From Chryseobacterium sp. 18061 (lineage in GTDB: Bacteria; Pseudomonadota; Gammaproteobacteria; Enterobacterales; Enterobacteriaceae), in assembly GCA_902706205.1 (NCBI GenBank), contig CACSKA010000006.1:62001-126000 (forward strand): DNA of 64,000 nucleotides. Reading direction: 5' to 3'. The number at the start of each line of letters is the position of its first letter. Positions within the stretch are counted from its first letter, which is position 1. This document shows positions 48,510 through 61,384 of this stretch, piece by piece. A program made the translations under genes and the position numbers. The notes beneath the pieces are model-generated. The model searched no databases. It was not told the DNA's origin and saw only the letters and a program-made list of their open reading frames with translations.

Positions 48510-48759
48510 AATCGACCAGGTGGTATTTTTCTGACAGCTGGTGAGCCAGATATTTGAACATATTGAACACCGCGGTGCTCTTTGGCGTCGGCAGGCCTTG
48601 TTCATCAAGATAGTATTCACCGCTGAACACCAGCACACCATTGAGCTGTTTCACACCGGTCGCTTCGATACCTTTCATCGTATCATCATGTTCACGGATC
48701 AGGCGGTTAGCTTCTACTAGTAGGGACTGGCTATCGATAGGTTGGGATGTTTCTTGCAT
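48508..48759 (-). CDS. yciN: DUF2498 protein YciN
   Basis: An 83-residue protein, the K-12 length, with [63 protein letters not shown], highly conserved. Function unknown. AGGAG supports the ATG at 48759; an in-frame start 27 codons upstream lacks support. Confidence 0.93.
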   Translation of the reverse strand: MQETSQPIDSQSLLVEANRLIREHDDTMKGIEATGVKQLNGVLVFSGEYYLDEQGLPTPKSTAVFNMFKYLAHQLSEKYHLVD

Positions 48760-49181
48760 CACTGACTCCTCTAAAACATGCCGATAGTTTACTCCCGGCG
48801 CGGCGCGCGGGCAAATTTTCCCTGTTAAACACAAGGACATCGCGAGGTCGCGTCGGCTGGCGGGAATTGCTTTTGCATGCTAATAAAGTTGCGTAACAGA
48901 TTTTATCAGGTACAGTGTGACGCTTTCGCATTCTGGCAACAGAATTGCTTGACATTCGACCGAAAATTCTTCGTGCTATACCACCTGGCAGGAAAAGGCC
49001 AGCAAACTCAATCCTCTGACTCAGGCTTCTGGGGCCGGACCAGAGAAGGGGTTGATATCCATTGACGCCGCCTCAAGATTTAGGCACGTCGCCAGTGGAA
49101 GGTGAATTCAAGTGCGATATATGCACCATCTCCTTTTGGAAGTGCGTATTCCTGGAAGAATCAAATTAGGTAAAGGTGAAT
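48760..49181. promoter_or_regulatory. topA promoter region
   Basis: A 422-base gene-free stretch between the divergent yciN and topA. TTGACA at 48949-48954 is a possible -35; in E. coli topA has several promoters in this interval. No RNA gene recognised. Confidence 0.45.
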
Positions 49182-51782
49182 ATGGGTAAAGCTCTCGTTA
49201 TCGTTGAGTCCCCGGCAAAAGCCAAAACGATCAATAAGTACTTGGGTAATGACTACGTTGTGAAATCCAGCGTGGGTCATATCCGTGATCTGCCGACCAG
49301 TGGCTCAGCAAGCAAAAAGAGCGCCGACTCTACCGCCGCCAAACCGGCCAAAAAGCCGAAAAAGGATGAACGCGGTGCGCTTGTAAACCGCATGGGCGTC
49401 GATCCGTGGCACGACTGGGCTGCCCAGTATGAAGTGCTGCCAGGTAAAGAAAAGGTTGTCGCTGAACTCAAACAGTTAGCTGAAAAAGCTGACCATATCT
49501 ATCTCGCAACTGACCTTGACCGCGAAGGGGAGGCCATTGCATGGCACCTGCGGGAAGTGATCGGTGGTGATGACTCACGCTATAGCCGCGTGGTGTTTAA
49601 CGAGATAACCAAGAATGCGATTCGTCAGGCGTTTGACACGCCAGGTGAACTGAATATCGACAGGGTTAATGCTCAGCAGGCGCGTCGTTTCGTCGACCGC
49701 GTGGTGGGTTACATGGTCTCTCCACTGTTGTGGAAAAAGATTGCTCGTGGCCTATCTGCAGGACGCGTACAGTCTGTTGCCGTACGTCTTGTTGTCGAGC
49801 GCGAACGTGAAATTAAAGCGTTCGTTCCGGAAGAGTTCTGGGAAATTGACGCCAACACCGCGACGCCGTCAGGCGATGCGCTGCCGCTGGAAGTCAGCCA
49901 TCATCACGATAAACCGTTCCGTCCGGTTACCCGCGATGAAACCATGGCCGCAGTTAGCCAGCTTGAAAAAGCGCGCTACAGCGTACTCGAACGTGAAGAT
50001 AAGCCGACCAGCAGCAAGCCGGGCGCGCCGTTCATTACTTCCACGCTCCAGCAGGCGGCAAGCACCCGTCTCGGCTACGGTGTGAAGAAAACCATGATGA
50101 TGGCTCAACGTCTCTATGAAGCGGGTCACATCACTTATATGCGTACCGACTCCACAAACCTGAGTCAGGACGCGGTAAGCATGGTTCGCGACTATATTGG
50201 CGAAAATTTCGGTAAGAAATATCTGCCGGAAAACGCTAATCAGTACGCCAGCAAAGAGAATTCACAGGAAGCGCACGAAGCCATTCGTCCTTCTGATGTT
50301 GCGGTTGTGGCCGAATCTTTGAAAGATATGGAAGCTGACGCGCAGAAACTGTATCAGCTGATTTGGCGCCAGTTTGTGGCGTGTCAGATGATGCCAGCGC
50401 AGTACGATTCCACCACGCTGACCGTTGGCGCGGGTGATTTCAAACTGAAAGCACGCGGTCGTACGCTACGCTTCGACGGCTGGACGAAAGTCATGCCTGC
50501 GCTGCGTAAAGGCGACGAAGACCGTACGCTGCCGCCGGTGAAAAAAGGCGAAGAGCTGACCCTGGTTGAGCTGCTTCCGGCTCAGCACTTTACCAAGCCA
50601 CCAGCGCGATTCAGCGAAGCGTCTTTGGTTAAAGAACTCGAAAAGCGTGGCATAGGCCGTCCGTCTACCTATGCGTCGATCATTTCGACTATTCAGGACC
50701 GTGGTTATGTTCGCGTTGAAAACCGTCGTTTCTACGCCGAGAAAATGGGCGAGATCGTCACCGATCGTCTGGAAGACAACTTCCGCGAGCTGATGAATTA
50801 CGACTTCACCGCGCAGATGGAAAGCAGCCTTGACCAGGTCGCAAACCATCAGGCCGAGTGGAAACAGGTTCTGAACGACTTCTTTGGCGACTTTACCCGT
50901 CAGCTCGAAACGGCGGAGAAAGATCCGGAAGAAGGCGGTATGCAGCCAAACCCGATGATCATGACCAGCATCGACTGCCCAACATGTGGCCGTAAGATGG
51001 GTATCCGTACTGCGAGCACCGGCGTGTTCCTGGGCTGTTCCGGCTATGCTTTACCGCCGAAAGAGCGTTGCAAAACCACCATTAACCTGGTGCCGGAAAA
51101 CGAAGTGCTCAACGTGCTGGAAGGCGACGACGCGGAAACCAACGCGCTGCGTGCTAAACGCCGTTGTGCCAAATGCGGCACGGCGATGGACAGCTACCTT
51201 ATCGATCCGAAACGTAAGCTGCATGTCTGTGGTAACAGCCCGACCTGCGACGGTTACGAAATCGAAGAAGGTGAGTTCCGCATCAAGGGTTATGACGGCC
51301 CAATCGTTGAGTGTGAGAAATGTGGTTCTGAAATGCACCTGAAAATGGGACGTTTTGGGAAGTACATGGCCTGTACCAACGACGATTGCAAGAATACCCG
51401 CAAAATCCTGCGTAACGGTGAAGTGGCTCCGCCGAAGGAAGATCCTACTCCGCTGCCAGAACTGCAGTGTGAGAAATCAGATGCGTACTTCGTGCTGCGT
51501 GATGGCGCTGCGGGTGTGTTCCTGGCGGCGAACACCTTCCCTAAATCACGTGAGACGCGTGCTCCGTTAGTGGAAGAGCTGTACCGCTTCCGTGACCGTC
51601 TGCCGGAAAAACTGCGCTATCTGGCAGATGCTCCGCAGGAAGATGGTCAGGGTAACAAAACCATGGTGCGTTTCAGCCGTAAAACGAAGCAGCAGTATGT
51701 ATCTTCTGAAAAAGATGGCAAAGCGACCGGTTGGTCCGCCTTCTTTATCGACGGCAAGTGGCAGGAAGTCGCGAAGAAGTAA
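49182..51782 (+). CDS. topA: DNA topoisomerase I
   Basis: Type IA topoisomerase that relaxes negative supercoils; 866 residues (K-12: 865). TOPRIM domain at the N-terminus ([34 protein letters not shown]), catalytic Tyr in [13 protein letters not shown], and three C-terminal zinc-ribbon motifs ([48 protein letters not shown]) then a basic tail. Start: [10 protein letters not shown] at 49182 is the family N-terminus; a GTG two codons earlier is also open. Confidence 0.98.
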   Translation: MGKALVIVESPAKAKTINKYLGNDYVVKSSVGHIRDLPTSGSASKKSADSTAAKPAKKPKKDERGALVNRMGVDPWHDWAAQYEVLPGKEKVVAELKQLAEKADHIYLATDLDREGEAIAWHLREVIGGDDSRYSRVVFNEITKNAIRQAFDTPGELNIDRVNAQQARRFVDRVVGYMVSPLLWKKIARGLSAGRVQSVAVRLVVEREREIKAFVPEEFWEIDANTATPSGDALPLEVSHHHDKPFRPVTRDETMAAVSQLEKARYSVLEREDKPTSSKPGAPFITSTLQQAASTRLGYGVKKTMMMAQRLYEAGHITYMRTDSTNLSQDAVSMVRDYIGENFGKKYLPENANQYASKENSQEAHEAIRPSDVAVVAESLKDMEADAQKLYQLIWRQFVACQMMPAQYDSTTLTVGAGDFKLKARGRTLRFDGWTKVMPALRKGDEDRTLPPVKKGEELTLVELLPAQHFTKPPARFSEASLVKELEKRGIGRPSTYASIISTIQDRGYVRVENRRFYAEKMGEIVTDRLEDNFRELMNYDFTAQMESSLDQVANHQAEWKQVLNDFFGDFTRQLETAEKDPEEGGMQPNPMIMTSIDCPTCGRKMGIRTASTGVFLGCSGYALPPKERCKTTINLVPENEVLNVLEGDDAETNALRAKRRCAKCGTAMDSYLIDPKRKLHVCGNSPTCDGYEIEEGEFRIKGYDGPIVECEKCGSEMHLKMGRFGKYMACTNDDCKNTRKILRNGEVAPPKEDPTPLPELQCEKSDAYFVLRDGAAGVFLAANTFPKSRETRAPLVEELYRFRDRLPEKLRYLADAPQEDGQGNKTMVRFSRKTKQQYVSSEKDGKATGWSAFFIDGKWQEVAKK

Positions 51783-51811
51783 CGCGTTTCTGAATCACTG
51801 AAAACCCCGTT

Positions 51812-51838
51812 AAGGGCCGCTCTGCGGCCCTTTCTTTT
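51812..51838 (+). terminator. Terminator of topA
   Basis: AAGGGCCGC-TCT-GCGGCCCTT followed by TCTTTT. Confidence 0.9.
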
Positions 51839-51943
51839 GGCCAAAAAAGCCACGTTATTATTTTTTCTTCGCATCTATACACATCCGGTATAAATGATAT
51901 AGTGGTTATAGTTAACCATTTTCTTATTATTAAATCGTATTAG

Positions 51944-52951
<1,008 letters not shown>

Positions 52952-53295
52952 TTTCGCTGGGTATTAATGGTATCCCTGGCAACGGGGATATCGTGAATTA
53001 GATCACTTAACGTAAATTAAAATCTCCCTCATTTGCATTTATCCTTTTTCTGTTTTCCATTCCCAAGCCCTCTAATCCATTAATCTGCTGTTAAAACTCG
53101 ACAAAAGTAGAAACTATTTTGCCTCTACGCAAATTTTTTCCGTCAATTATTTATTTGCCGTCAAAGATTGAAGATCCAATGGGTAACCATTCGTAAAATC
53201 ACTGGATTTTTAGCGCTTTTTTAATTAGGATTTATCTCAATGATGATTACTGGTACCGATTGTTCGGTGCAACAATGATAAGTGACGCCGATTGT
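52952..53295. other. Gene-free AT-rich stretch after cysB
   Basis: 344 bases with no gene recognised. An imperfect stem, TCCAATG with CACTGGA, followed by TTTTT at about 53190-53220, may be the cysB terminator. The promoter for ymiA-yciX is presumably at the right end. Confidence 0.4.
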
Positions 53296-53436
53296 ATGAG
53301 GTTAGCAATGCCATCAGGACGAGAAGAACCGCAGAGGGATGCTGAGCTGAAACGAAAAGCCTGGCGGGCGGTATTCCTGGGCTCTGCGCTGTTTTGGGTG
53401 GTTGTTGCACTACTCATCTGGAAATATTGGGGTTAA
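53296..53436 (+). CDS. ymiA: Small membrane protein YmiA
   Basis: A 46-residue protein starting MRLAMPSGREEPQRDAELKR, then a single hydrophobic segment, AWRAVFLGSALFWVVVALLIWKYWG, the same length and design as K-12 YmiA (46 residues). A small inner-membrane protein of unknown role. Two bases separate its stop from the yciX start, so translation is coupled. ATG at 53296 is preferred by homology; an internal ATG at 53308 is possible. Confidence 0.88.
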   Translation: MRLAMPSGREEPQRDAELKRKAWRAVFLGSALFWVVVALLIWKYWG

Positions 53437-53438
53437 AA

Positions 53439-53606
53439 ATGGTTGTTTCTGGTCAGAGTCTGCCCGTGAAGGCCACATGTCAGTCAAATGACAAACCGCA
53501 AGACCACAAAAAGGGGCCGGTAACCGTTCCTGCCTCCTGGAAACTGACGACCCAGCAGAAGGCTTTTATTGATTCCTTCGCTGATGCCGACGATAAAAAA
53601 AGTTAA
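53439..53606 (+). CDS. yciX: Small protein YciX
   Basis: A 55-residue hydrophilic protein (MVVSGQSLPVKATCQSND...WKLTTQQKAFIDSFADADDKKS). It follows ymiA by two bases, as in K-12 where ymiA and yciX are adjacent. No function known. An upstream in-frame ATG at 53394 lies inside ymiA and is unlikely. Confidence 0.82.
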   Translation: MVVSGQSLPVKATCQSNDKPQDHKKGPVTVPASWKLTTQQKAFIDSFADADDKKS

Positions 53607-53735
53607 TCATTCAACAGAATGTTTTCGGTGAGTTTGCAGTACGTTCGTTTTTGTACTCGTTAATAAATACACCACAGCAATAAGACCACTGCCTGAATAG
53701 GCAGTAAGAATGAATAACTATGGGTGTTAAATATA

Positions 53736-53834
53736 ATGAATACGAACCGTAACCTGAAATACTGGTCATGGATTGGAACATTTACACTTTCAGTCCTTTT
53801 CTGGTGCCAGCTAGTCTGGATGCTTAGCAAATAA
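53736..53834 (+). CDS. ymiC: Very small membrane protein YmiC
   Basis: A 32-residue protein MNTNRNLKYWSWIGTFTLSV followed by LFWCQLVWMLSK, matching K-12 YmiC (about 31 residues, MINTNMKYWSWMGAFSLSML-type) in its Asn-rich start, YWSW block and single membrane helix. Too short for usual gene finding. It lies between yciX and acnA and is followed at once by a terminator hairpin. Confidence 0.78.
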   Translation: MNTNRNLKYWSWIGTFTLSVLFWCQLVWMLSK

Positions 53835-53843
53835 TCCTCTGAT

Positions 53844-53876
53844 AAACCCGGCGCTTACGCTGGGTTTTCTTTTTTC
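53844..53876 (+). terminator. Terminator after ymiC
   Basis: AAACCCGGCG-CTTA-CGCTGGGTTT (one G-T pair), then TTCTTTTTT. It separates the small-protein unit from acnA. Confidence 0.82.
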
Positions 53877-54007
53877 CGCCTGTCACGTTTCCCTGCCATT
53901 TATCAATTCGGGTTGTTATCAAAGCGTTACGTTCTGGTTGTGTTATCTTTATAGACAGACCCTGAGGAGCATCAGGGTATCGCAATCCCTGTCATTAAGG
54001 AGGAGCT

Positions 54008-56683
<2,676 letters not shown>

Positions 56684-56734
56684 GCCTATTTGCTTGTGTA
56701 GTCCCGGTGAGCACTGGCGCCAGCGGGCAACAAT

Positions 56735-56762
56735 AAGGGCCTGCAAAAAATTGCAGGCCCTT
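56735..56762. terminator. Terminator between acnA and trpS2
   Basis: AAGGGCCTGCAA-AAAA-TTGCAGGCCCTT, a perfect 12-base stem, for two convergent genes. Confidence 0.9.
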
Positions 56763-56766
56763 TCGT

Positions 56767-57786
56767 TCAAAACATCACCGGTAACCCCATCCCGCGTTTA
56801 ACGGCAAGCAGCGTTTTTTGCGTATGCTCATGGGCTTTCTCACTGCCTTGCTTCAATAATCCCAATAACATTTCTTTGTCGGTAATCAACCGCTGACGGC
56901 GCTCGCGAATCGGGAACAGCAGCGTCTGCAGGCAGTCTTCCAGCTCATTTTTGCACTGTCTGTCGCCGAGTCCCCCTTGTTGATAGTGCGCTTTCATCTC
57001 CGCCACTTTTTCGCTATCGGGATGGAATGCATCGAGGTAAGTGAACACAACGTTGCCTTCAATTTTACCTGGATCGCTAATGCGCAGATGCGAGGGATCG
57101 GTATACATCGCGCGAACGGCACGCTGGATCTCCTGTTCGCTGGCGGAAAGTGTCAGCGTATTGCCGAGCGATTTCGACATTTTGGCTGAACCGTCAATGC
57201 CCGGCAGGCGTCCGGTGGCGCTCAGTAAGGCCTGACAGTGACGCAGAACCGGGGCGTTCATCAGGCTGTTCATCTTGTGCACAATTTCATTGGTCTGCTC
57301 AATCATCGGTAACTGATCGTCACCGACAGGCACAAGGTCAGCGCCGAACGCGGTGATATCGGCGGCCTGACTGATGGGATAGACCAAAAATCCCGTGGGC
57401 ACTGAGCGGGCAAAGCCTTTCTGCTGAATTTCATGTTTGACCGTTGGATTACGCTCCACGCGTGAGACGGTGACGATGTTCATATACAGCATCGTCAGTT
57501 CTGCGAGCGCGGGAAGGGCGGATTGCAGGCAAATAATGGTCCGCAGAGGATCGATGCCCACCGCCAGGTAATCGGCCATCACCTCGAGGATATTACTGGC
57601 GATTTTTTCGGGCCGGGATCCGTTATCGGTCAAGCCCTGCAAATCGGCAATCAGAACAAATTGCGGGTGCAGTTGCTGGAGCGCAACGCGCTGGCGCAGT
57701 GAACCGGCATAGTGGCCGAGATGCAATTGCCCGGTTGGACGGTCGCCGGTTAAAATACAATGAGATGTCGCGGTTGGATGTGTCAT
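56767..57786 (-). CDS. trpS2: Second tryptophanyl-tRNA synthetase (TrpRS-II type)
   Basis: A class I aminoacyl-tRNA synthetase of 339 residues; E. coli TrpS has 334 and lies elsewhere in its chromosome. The HIGH-type motif is GQLHLGHYAGSLRQ and the KMSKS motif is SAKMSKSLGNTL; VPVGDDQLPMIEQTNEI is the tRNA/ATP-side region. Residues after it (LGDRQCKNELEDCLQTLLFPIRERRQRL) form the C-terminal helices. It charges tRNA-Trp. AGGAG precedes the ATG. It is an insertion between acnA and ribA compared with K-12, and is preceded by a leader peptide gene with tandem Trp codons. Possible roles are analogue resistance, low-Trp or stress backup charging. Confidence 0.93.
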   Translation of the reverse strand: MTHPTATSHCILTGDRPTGQLHLGHYAGSLRQRVALQQLHPQFVLIADLQGLTDNGSRPEKIASNILEVMADYLAVGIDPLRTIICLQSALPALAELTMLYMNIVTVSRVERNPTVKHEIQQKGFARSVPTGFLVYPISQAADITAFGADLVPVGDDQLPMIEQTNEIVHKMNSLMNAPVLRHCQALLSATGRLPGIDGSAKMSKSLGNTLTLSASEQEIQRAVRAMYTDPSHLRISDPGKIEGNVVFTYLDAFHPDSEKVAEMKAHYQQGGLGDRQCKNELEDCLQTLLFPIRERRQRLITDKEMLLGLLKQGSEKAHEHTQKTLLAVKRGMGLPVMF

Positions 57787-57843
57787 CAGAAGCTCCTGTT
57801 TTGACCACCGGAGACGGTTCTGTTGACAGAATGGACGCCTTCC

Positions 57844-57900
57844 GGCGGCCTGAACTAAAAAAAGATAAAGGGATATCAGGCGGCCTAAATTAAGGCTGCC
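57844..57900 (-). promoter_or_regulatory. Candidate attenuator structure upstream of trpS2
   Basis: On the minus strand GGCAGCCT (57900-57893, just after the Trp codons) can pair with AGGCCGCC at 57886-57879 around a 6-base loop (one mismatch) or with an identical AGGCCGCC at 57851-57844. A run of seven T (57863-57857) lies between the copies, with a small GATA/TATC stem directly before it. This gives mutually exclusive structures, as attenuators need, but the terminator is not canonical. Confidence 0.55.
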
Positions 57901-57937
57901 ACCAACGATAAGTGAGGGAGGTACGAGTGATATTCAT
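57890..57937 (-). CDS. Putative trpS2 leader peptide with tandem Trp
   Basis: A 15-codon frame, MNITRTSLTYRWWQP, on the minus strand, 103 bases before trpS2. It has a ribosome-binding sequence AAGG seven bases before the ATG and tandem TGG codons 12-13, then Gln, Pro and stop. The design resembles trpL (15 codons, WW near the end). Stalling at the Trp codons or at Pro-stop would alter folding of the RNA behind it. I infer it to be a Trp-sensing leader; there is no homologue I recognise. Confidence 0.7.
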   Translation of the reverse strand: MNITRTSLTYRWWQP

Positions 57938-57998
57938 GTTTCGACCTTACACCCATTCAGGCACAGGCACAATCAACAGATTCATGCAGGAGAGGCGG

Positions 57999-58018
57999 TG
58001 CCCGCAGGCACCGCAGCA
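57999..58018 (-). terminator. Hairpin after ribA
   Basis: GCGGTGCC and GGCACCGC, a perfect 8-base stem just past the ribA stop. The T-tract on the minus strand is weak (CCTCTCCT), so some ribA transcription may read into the trpS2 leader. Confidence 0.55.
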
Positions 58019-58021
58019 TAA

Positions 58022-58612
58022 TTAATTGCCGAGCAGATGGCCCATCTTGGCGGCTTTGGTATCGAGATAATGTTCGTTCTTCGGATTGCGACCGACAATC
58101 AGCGGCACGCGTTCAACGATGTTGATCCCGGCTTCTGTCAGGATTTCGACCTTCTTCGGGTTGTTGGTCAGCAGACGCACTTCATCCACACCCAGTAGCT
58201 TGAACATATCCGCACACAGGGTGAAATCACGTTCATCGGCGGCAAAGCCCAACTGGTGATTTGCTTCCACGGTGTCATAGCCCTGATCCTGTAACGCATA
58301 GGCACGAATCTTATTCAGCAGCCCAATGTTACGACCTTCCTGACGATGATAAAGCAGAATACCGCGACCTTCTTCAGCGATGTGCGTCAGCGCGGCTTCC
58401 AGTTGGAAACCGCAGTCGCAGCGCAGGCTGAACAAGGCGTCTCCGGTCAGACATTCGGAATGTACGCGCGACAGTACCGGTGTTTTCCCAGAAATATCGC
58501 CGAACACCAGGGCGACGTGATCTTGCCCGGTTGCCAGTTCTTCAAAGCCCACCATCAGGAAATCGCCCCAAGGGGTTGGCAGTTTGGCTTCTGCCACACG
58601 TTTAAGCTGCAT
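58022..58612 (-). CDS. ribA: GTP cyclohydrolase II
   Basis: First committed enzyme of riboflavin synthesis: opens GTP to a diaminopyrimidine. 196 residues as in E. coli. The zinc Cys triad is in [58 protein letters not shown] is the catalytic block. The ATG at 58612 has GGAG upstream; a 20-residue in-frame extension is not conserved. Confidence 0.97.
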   Translation of the reverse strand: MQLKRVAEAKLPTPWGDFLMVGFEELATGQDHVALVFGDISGKTPVLSRVHSECLTGDALFSLRCDCGFQLEAALTHIAEEGRGILLYHRQEGRNIGLLNKIRAYALQDQGYDTVEANHQLGFAADERDFTLCADMFKLLGVDEVRLLTNNPKKVEILTEAGINIVERVPLIVGRNPKNEHYLDTKAAKMGHLLGN

Positions 58613-58791
58613 GTGATTCTCCAGATTATATCGGCATGCATGTGCCTTCTGTTTGCGCCTATTTTGCCACAATGCCGGGGCTTCACCTAATGGCTGACGG
58701 TTGTCTGCTGCTTAAGCGCACAATTCGACCTCTTTCACCGTTATGGCTTTTTTCAGTTATGATTGTGATGTTTAAGGAAAAAGGAGACATG

Positions 58792-59556
58792 ATGCTTTCA
58801 ATCGCCAGACGAACCGCGGCAGGAGCCGCCATGCTACTCGTGATGCCGGTTGCGGTTTGGATTTCCGGCTGGATGTGGCAACCCGGACACAATGCCTGGT
58901 GGTTGAAGATGCTCTACTGGGTAACAGAAACTGTGACGCAGCCGTGGGGTATCATCACGCATGTGATTCTTTGCGCCTGGTTTTTGTGGTGCCTGCGTTT
59001 TCGCCTACGCGCTGCCTTAACGCTCTTTGCCATCCTGGCTGCGGCAATTCTTATCGGGCAGGGGGCTAAATCCTGGGTGAAGGACCGGGTCCAGGAACCA
59101 AGACCCTTTGTTATCTGGCTGGAAAAAACGCAGCAGGTGCCGGTGGAGGAGTTCTACACTTTAAAGCGTAAGGACCGGGCACACTTAGTGAAACAACAGC
59201 TGGCCGACAAGAATGATTTACCCACATTTTTACGACATCACTGGCAGAAAGAGACCGGATTTGCCTTCCCGTCAGGTCATACGATGTTTGCTGCCAGTTG
59301 GGCGCTGCTGGGCGTGGGGCTGTTGTGGCCGCGTCGTCGCACAATAACCATCGTGGTGCTGCTGGTGTGGGCGACAGCGGTAATGGGCAGCCGGTTGCTG
59401 CTGGGGATGCACTGGCCGCGCGATTTAGTGGTCGCCACGCTAATGTCCTGGCTGCTGGTGACGCTCGCCACCTGGCTTGCGCAAAAACTCTGTGGACCGC
59501 TGACGCCGCCGGGGGAAGAAGCAAGGGAAATCCGAAACCGCGAGTCGGAAGAGTGA
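58792..59556 (+). CDS. pgpB: Phosphatidylglycerophosphatase B / undecaprenyl-PP phosphatase
   Basis: A 254-residue inner-membrane PAP2 phosphatase, K-12 length. The three motifs are KDRVQEPRPFV (KX6RP), FAFPSGHTMFAASW (PSGH) and GSRLLLGMHWPRDLVVATL (SRX5HX3D), with six membrane helices. It dephosphorylates PG-phosphate and recycles undecaprenyl pyrophosphate. AAGGAG at 58781-58786 favours the ATG at 58792 over that at 58789. Confidence 0.96.
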   Translation: MLSIARRTAAGAAMLLVMPVAVWISGWMWQPGHNAWWLKMLYWVTETVTQPWGIITHVILCAWFLWCLRFRLRAALTLFAILAAAILIGQGAKSWVKDRVQEPRPFVIWLEKTQQVPVEEFYTLKRKDRAHLVKQQLADKNDLPTFLRHHWQKETGFAFPSGHTMFAASWALLGVGLLWPRRRTITIVVLLVWATAVMGSRLLLGMHWPRDLVVATLMSWLLVTLATWLAQKLCGPLTPPGEEAREIRNRESEE

Positions 59557-59707
59557 CGCAGGTTGATTTCGGTCGTTTCCGCCCACACATCCATAGCTGG
59601 CAGCACGCTTGACAGTTTCGCCGTTGCGGCGAAGATGGTACTTTATAAGGCTGGAAGCGAAAAATCGAACATGTTTTATTCACATAAACCACATAACGGG
59701 AAGTAAT

Positions 59708-60016
59708 GTGAAATATTTACTCATTTTCTTATTGGTGTTGGCGATTTTCGTTGTCTCCGTCACCCTTGGCGCACAAAACGATCAGCAGGTCACCTTTAAC
59801 TATCTGTTGGCGCAAGGGGAGTTTCGGATCTCCACGCTTTTAGCGGTACTTTTTGCCGCTGGATTTGCGATCGGCTGGCTGATTTGCGGCATGTTCTGGC
59901 TGCGTACTCGCGTCTCACTGCTGCGCGCTGAGCGCAAAATTAAGCGCCTTGAGCAACAAATTATCCCGGTCACTCCCGCTTCGTCTGCGCCGGTCGTTCC
60001 GGCTGTGAAGGAATAA
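59708..60016 (+). CDS. lapA: LPS assembly protein A
   Basis: A 102-residue inner-membrane protein with two N-terminal helices (KYLLIFLLVLAIFVVSVTLGAQ and STLLAVLFAAGFAIGWLICGMFWLR) and a coiled cytoplasmic tail (RVSLLRAERKIKRLEQQI). It starts with GTG after GGGAAG. It works with LapB in the control of LpxC and lipid A amounts. lapB follows after six bases. Confidence 0.95.
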   Translation: MKYLLIFLLVLAIFVVSVTLGAQNDQQVTFNYLLAQGEFRISTLLAVLFAAGFAIGWLICGMFWLRTRVSLLRAERKIKRLEQQIIPVTPASSAPVVPAVKE

Positions 60017-60022
60017 CTTTCT

Positions 60023-61192
60023 ATGCTGGAGTTGTTGTTTCTGCTTTTGCCCGTCGCCGCCGCGTATGGCTGGTACATGGGCCGCAGAAGTGCACAACAG
60101 TCCAAACAGGACGATGCTAGCCGCCTCTCCCGTGACTACGTTGCGGGCGTTAACTTCCTGCTCAGCAATCAGCAGGACAAAGCGGTGGACCTGTTCCTCG
60201 ACATGCTTAAAGAGGATACAGGTACCGTCGAGGCGCACCTGACGCTTGGCAACCTGTTCCGCTCGCGTGGTGAAGTCGACCGCGCTATTCGCATTCACCA
60301 GACCTTAATGGAAAGCGCCTCGCTGACCTACGACCAGCGCCTGTTAGCGGTGCAGCAGTTGGGCCGTGACTACATGGCTGCGGGTCTGTATGACCGCGCA
60401 GAAGACATGTTCAGCCAACTGGTGGATGAAACTGAATTCCGTATTAGTGCGCTCCAGCAGCTGCTGCAAATTTACCAGGCGACCAGCGACTGGCAAAAAG
60501 CCATCGACGTCGCAGAGCGTCTGGTCAAACTCGGAAAAGAAAAACACCGTCATGAAATCGCCCATTTCTGGTGCGAATTGGCCCTGCAGCAAATGGGCAA
60601 CAGCGACATGGATAAAGCCATGACCTTGCTGAAAAAGGGCGCTGCCGCCGATCGCAACAGCGCACGTGTGTCCATCATGATGGGCCGGGTATTCATGACC
60701 AATGGTGATTACGCGAAAGCGGTGGAATCACTGCAGCGCGTTATCGATCAGGATCGTGAACTGGTCAGCGAAACCCTGGAAATGCTGCAAACCTGCTACC
60801 AGCAACTCGGCAAAGACGAAGAGTGGGAACACTTCTTGCGTCGCGCGGTGGAAGAGAATACTGGTGCGACCGCCGAGCTGATGCTGGCGCAAATCATGGA
60901 ACAGCGCGAAGGCGCAGATACCGCACAAACCTACGTCACCCGCCAGCTTCAGCGCCATCCGACCATGCGTGTGTTCCATAAATTAATGGATTACCACCTC
61001 AATGAAGCGGAAGAAGGGCGCGCAAAAGACAGCCTGATGGTGCTGCGTGACATGGTTGGTGAACAGGTACGCAGCAAACCGCGCTATCGCTGCCAGAAAT
61101 GCGGCTTCACCGCCTACACGCTTTACTGGCACTGTCCTTCCTGCCGGGCATGGTCCTCGGTCAAACCTATCCGGGGCCTCGACGGCCAGTAA
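60023..61192 (+). CDS. lapB: LPS assembly protein B (heme-regulatory, LpxC turnover)
   Basis: A 389-residue protein (YciM) with an N-terminal membrane anchor (MLELLFLLLPVAAAYGWYMGRRS), about nine TPR units and a C-terminal rubredoxin-like metal-binding domain, YRCQKCGFTAYTLYWHCPSCRAW (two CxxC pairs). It brings LpxC to FtsH for degradation and so balances LPS with phospholipid synthesis. Essential in E. coli. Transcribed with lapA. Confidence 0.97.
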   Translation: MLELLFLLLPVAAAYGWYMGRRSAQQSKQDDASRLSRDYVAGVNFLLSNQQDKAVDLFLDMLKEDTGTVEAHLTLGNLFRSRGEVDRAIRIHQTLMESASLTYDQRLLAVQQLGRDYMAAGLYDRAEDMFSQLVDETEFRISALQQLLQIYQATSDWQKAIDVAERLVKLGKEKHRHEIAHFWCELALQQMGNSDMDKAMTLLKKGAAADRNSARVSIMMGRVFMTNGDYAKAVESLQRVIDQDRELVSETLEMLQTCYQQLGKDEEWEHFLRRAVEENTGATAELMLAQIMEQREGADTAQTYVTRQLQRHPTMRVFHKLMDYHLNEAEEGRAKDSLMVLRDMVGEQVRSKPRYRCQKCGFTAYTLYWHCPSCRAWSSVKPIRGLDGQ

Positions 61193-61384
61193 TTTTTAAA
61201 AACGACTGCATTAGTTACAACATACTTATCAATTTTCCCCACCCCCTTTGTAGCATCGAGCCAGCCATCGTCTGGCAGGTGAAAACGGGAAAATACAGCC
61301 TGTCAATTTCGCGCTGTCGCAGGTAGAATGCTCGCCGTTTACCGTTTTTACGCCGGTTGCGGCCCACAACAAGAAGGTCTGGTC

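Noticed and set aside
53239..53277. 12-codon frame before ymiA
   Set aside because: Too short, without a counterpart or ribosome-binding site.
57699..57893. Plus-strand 64-codon frame upstream of trpS2
   Set aside because: Opposite to the trpS2 start and leader; no ribosome-binding site or family signal.
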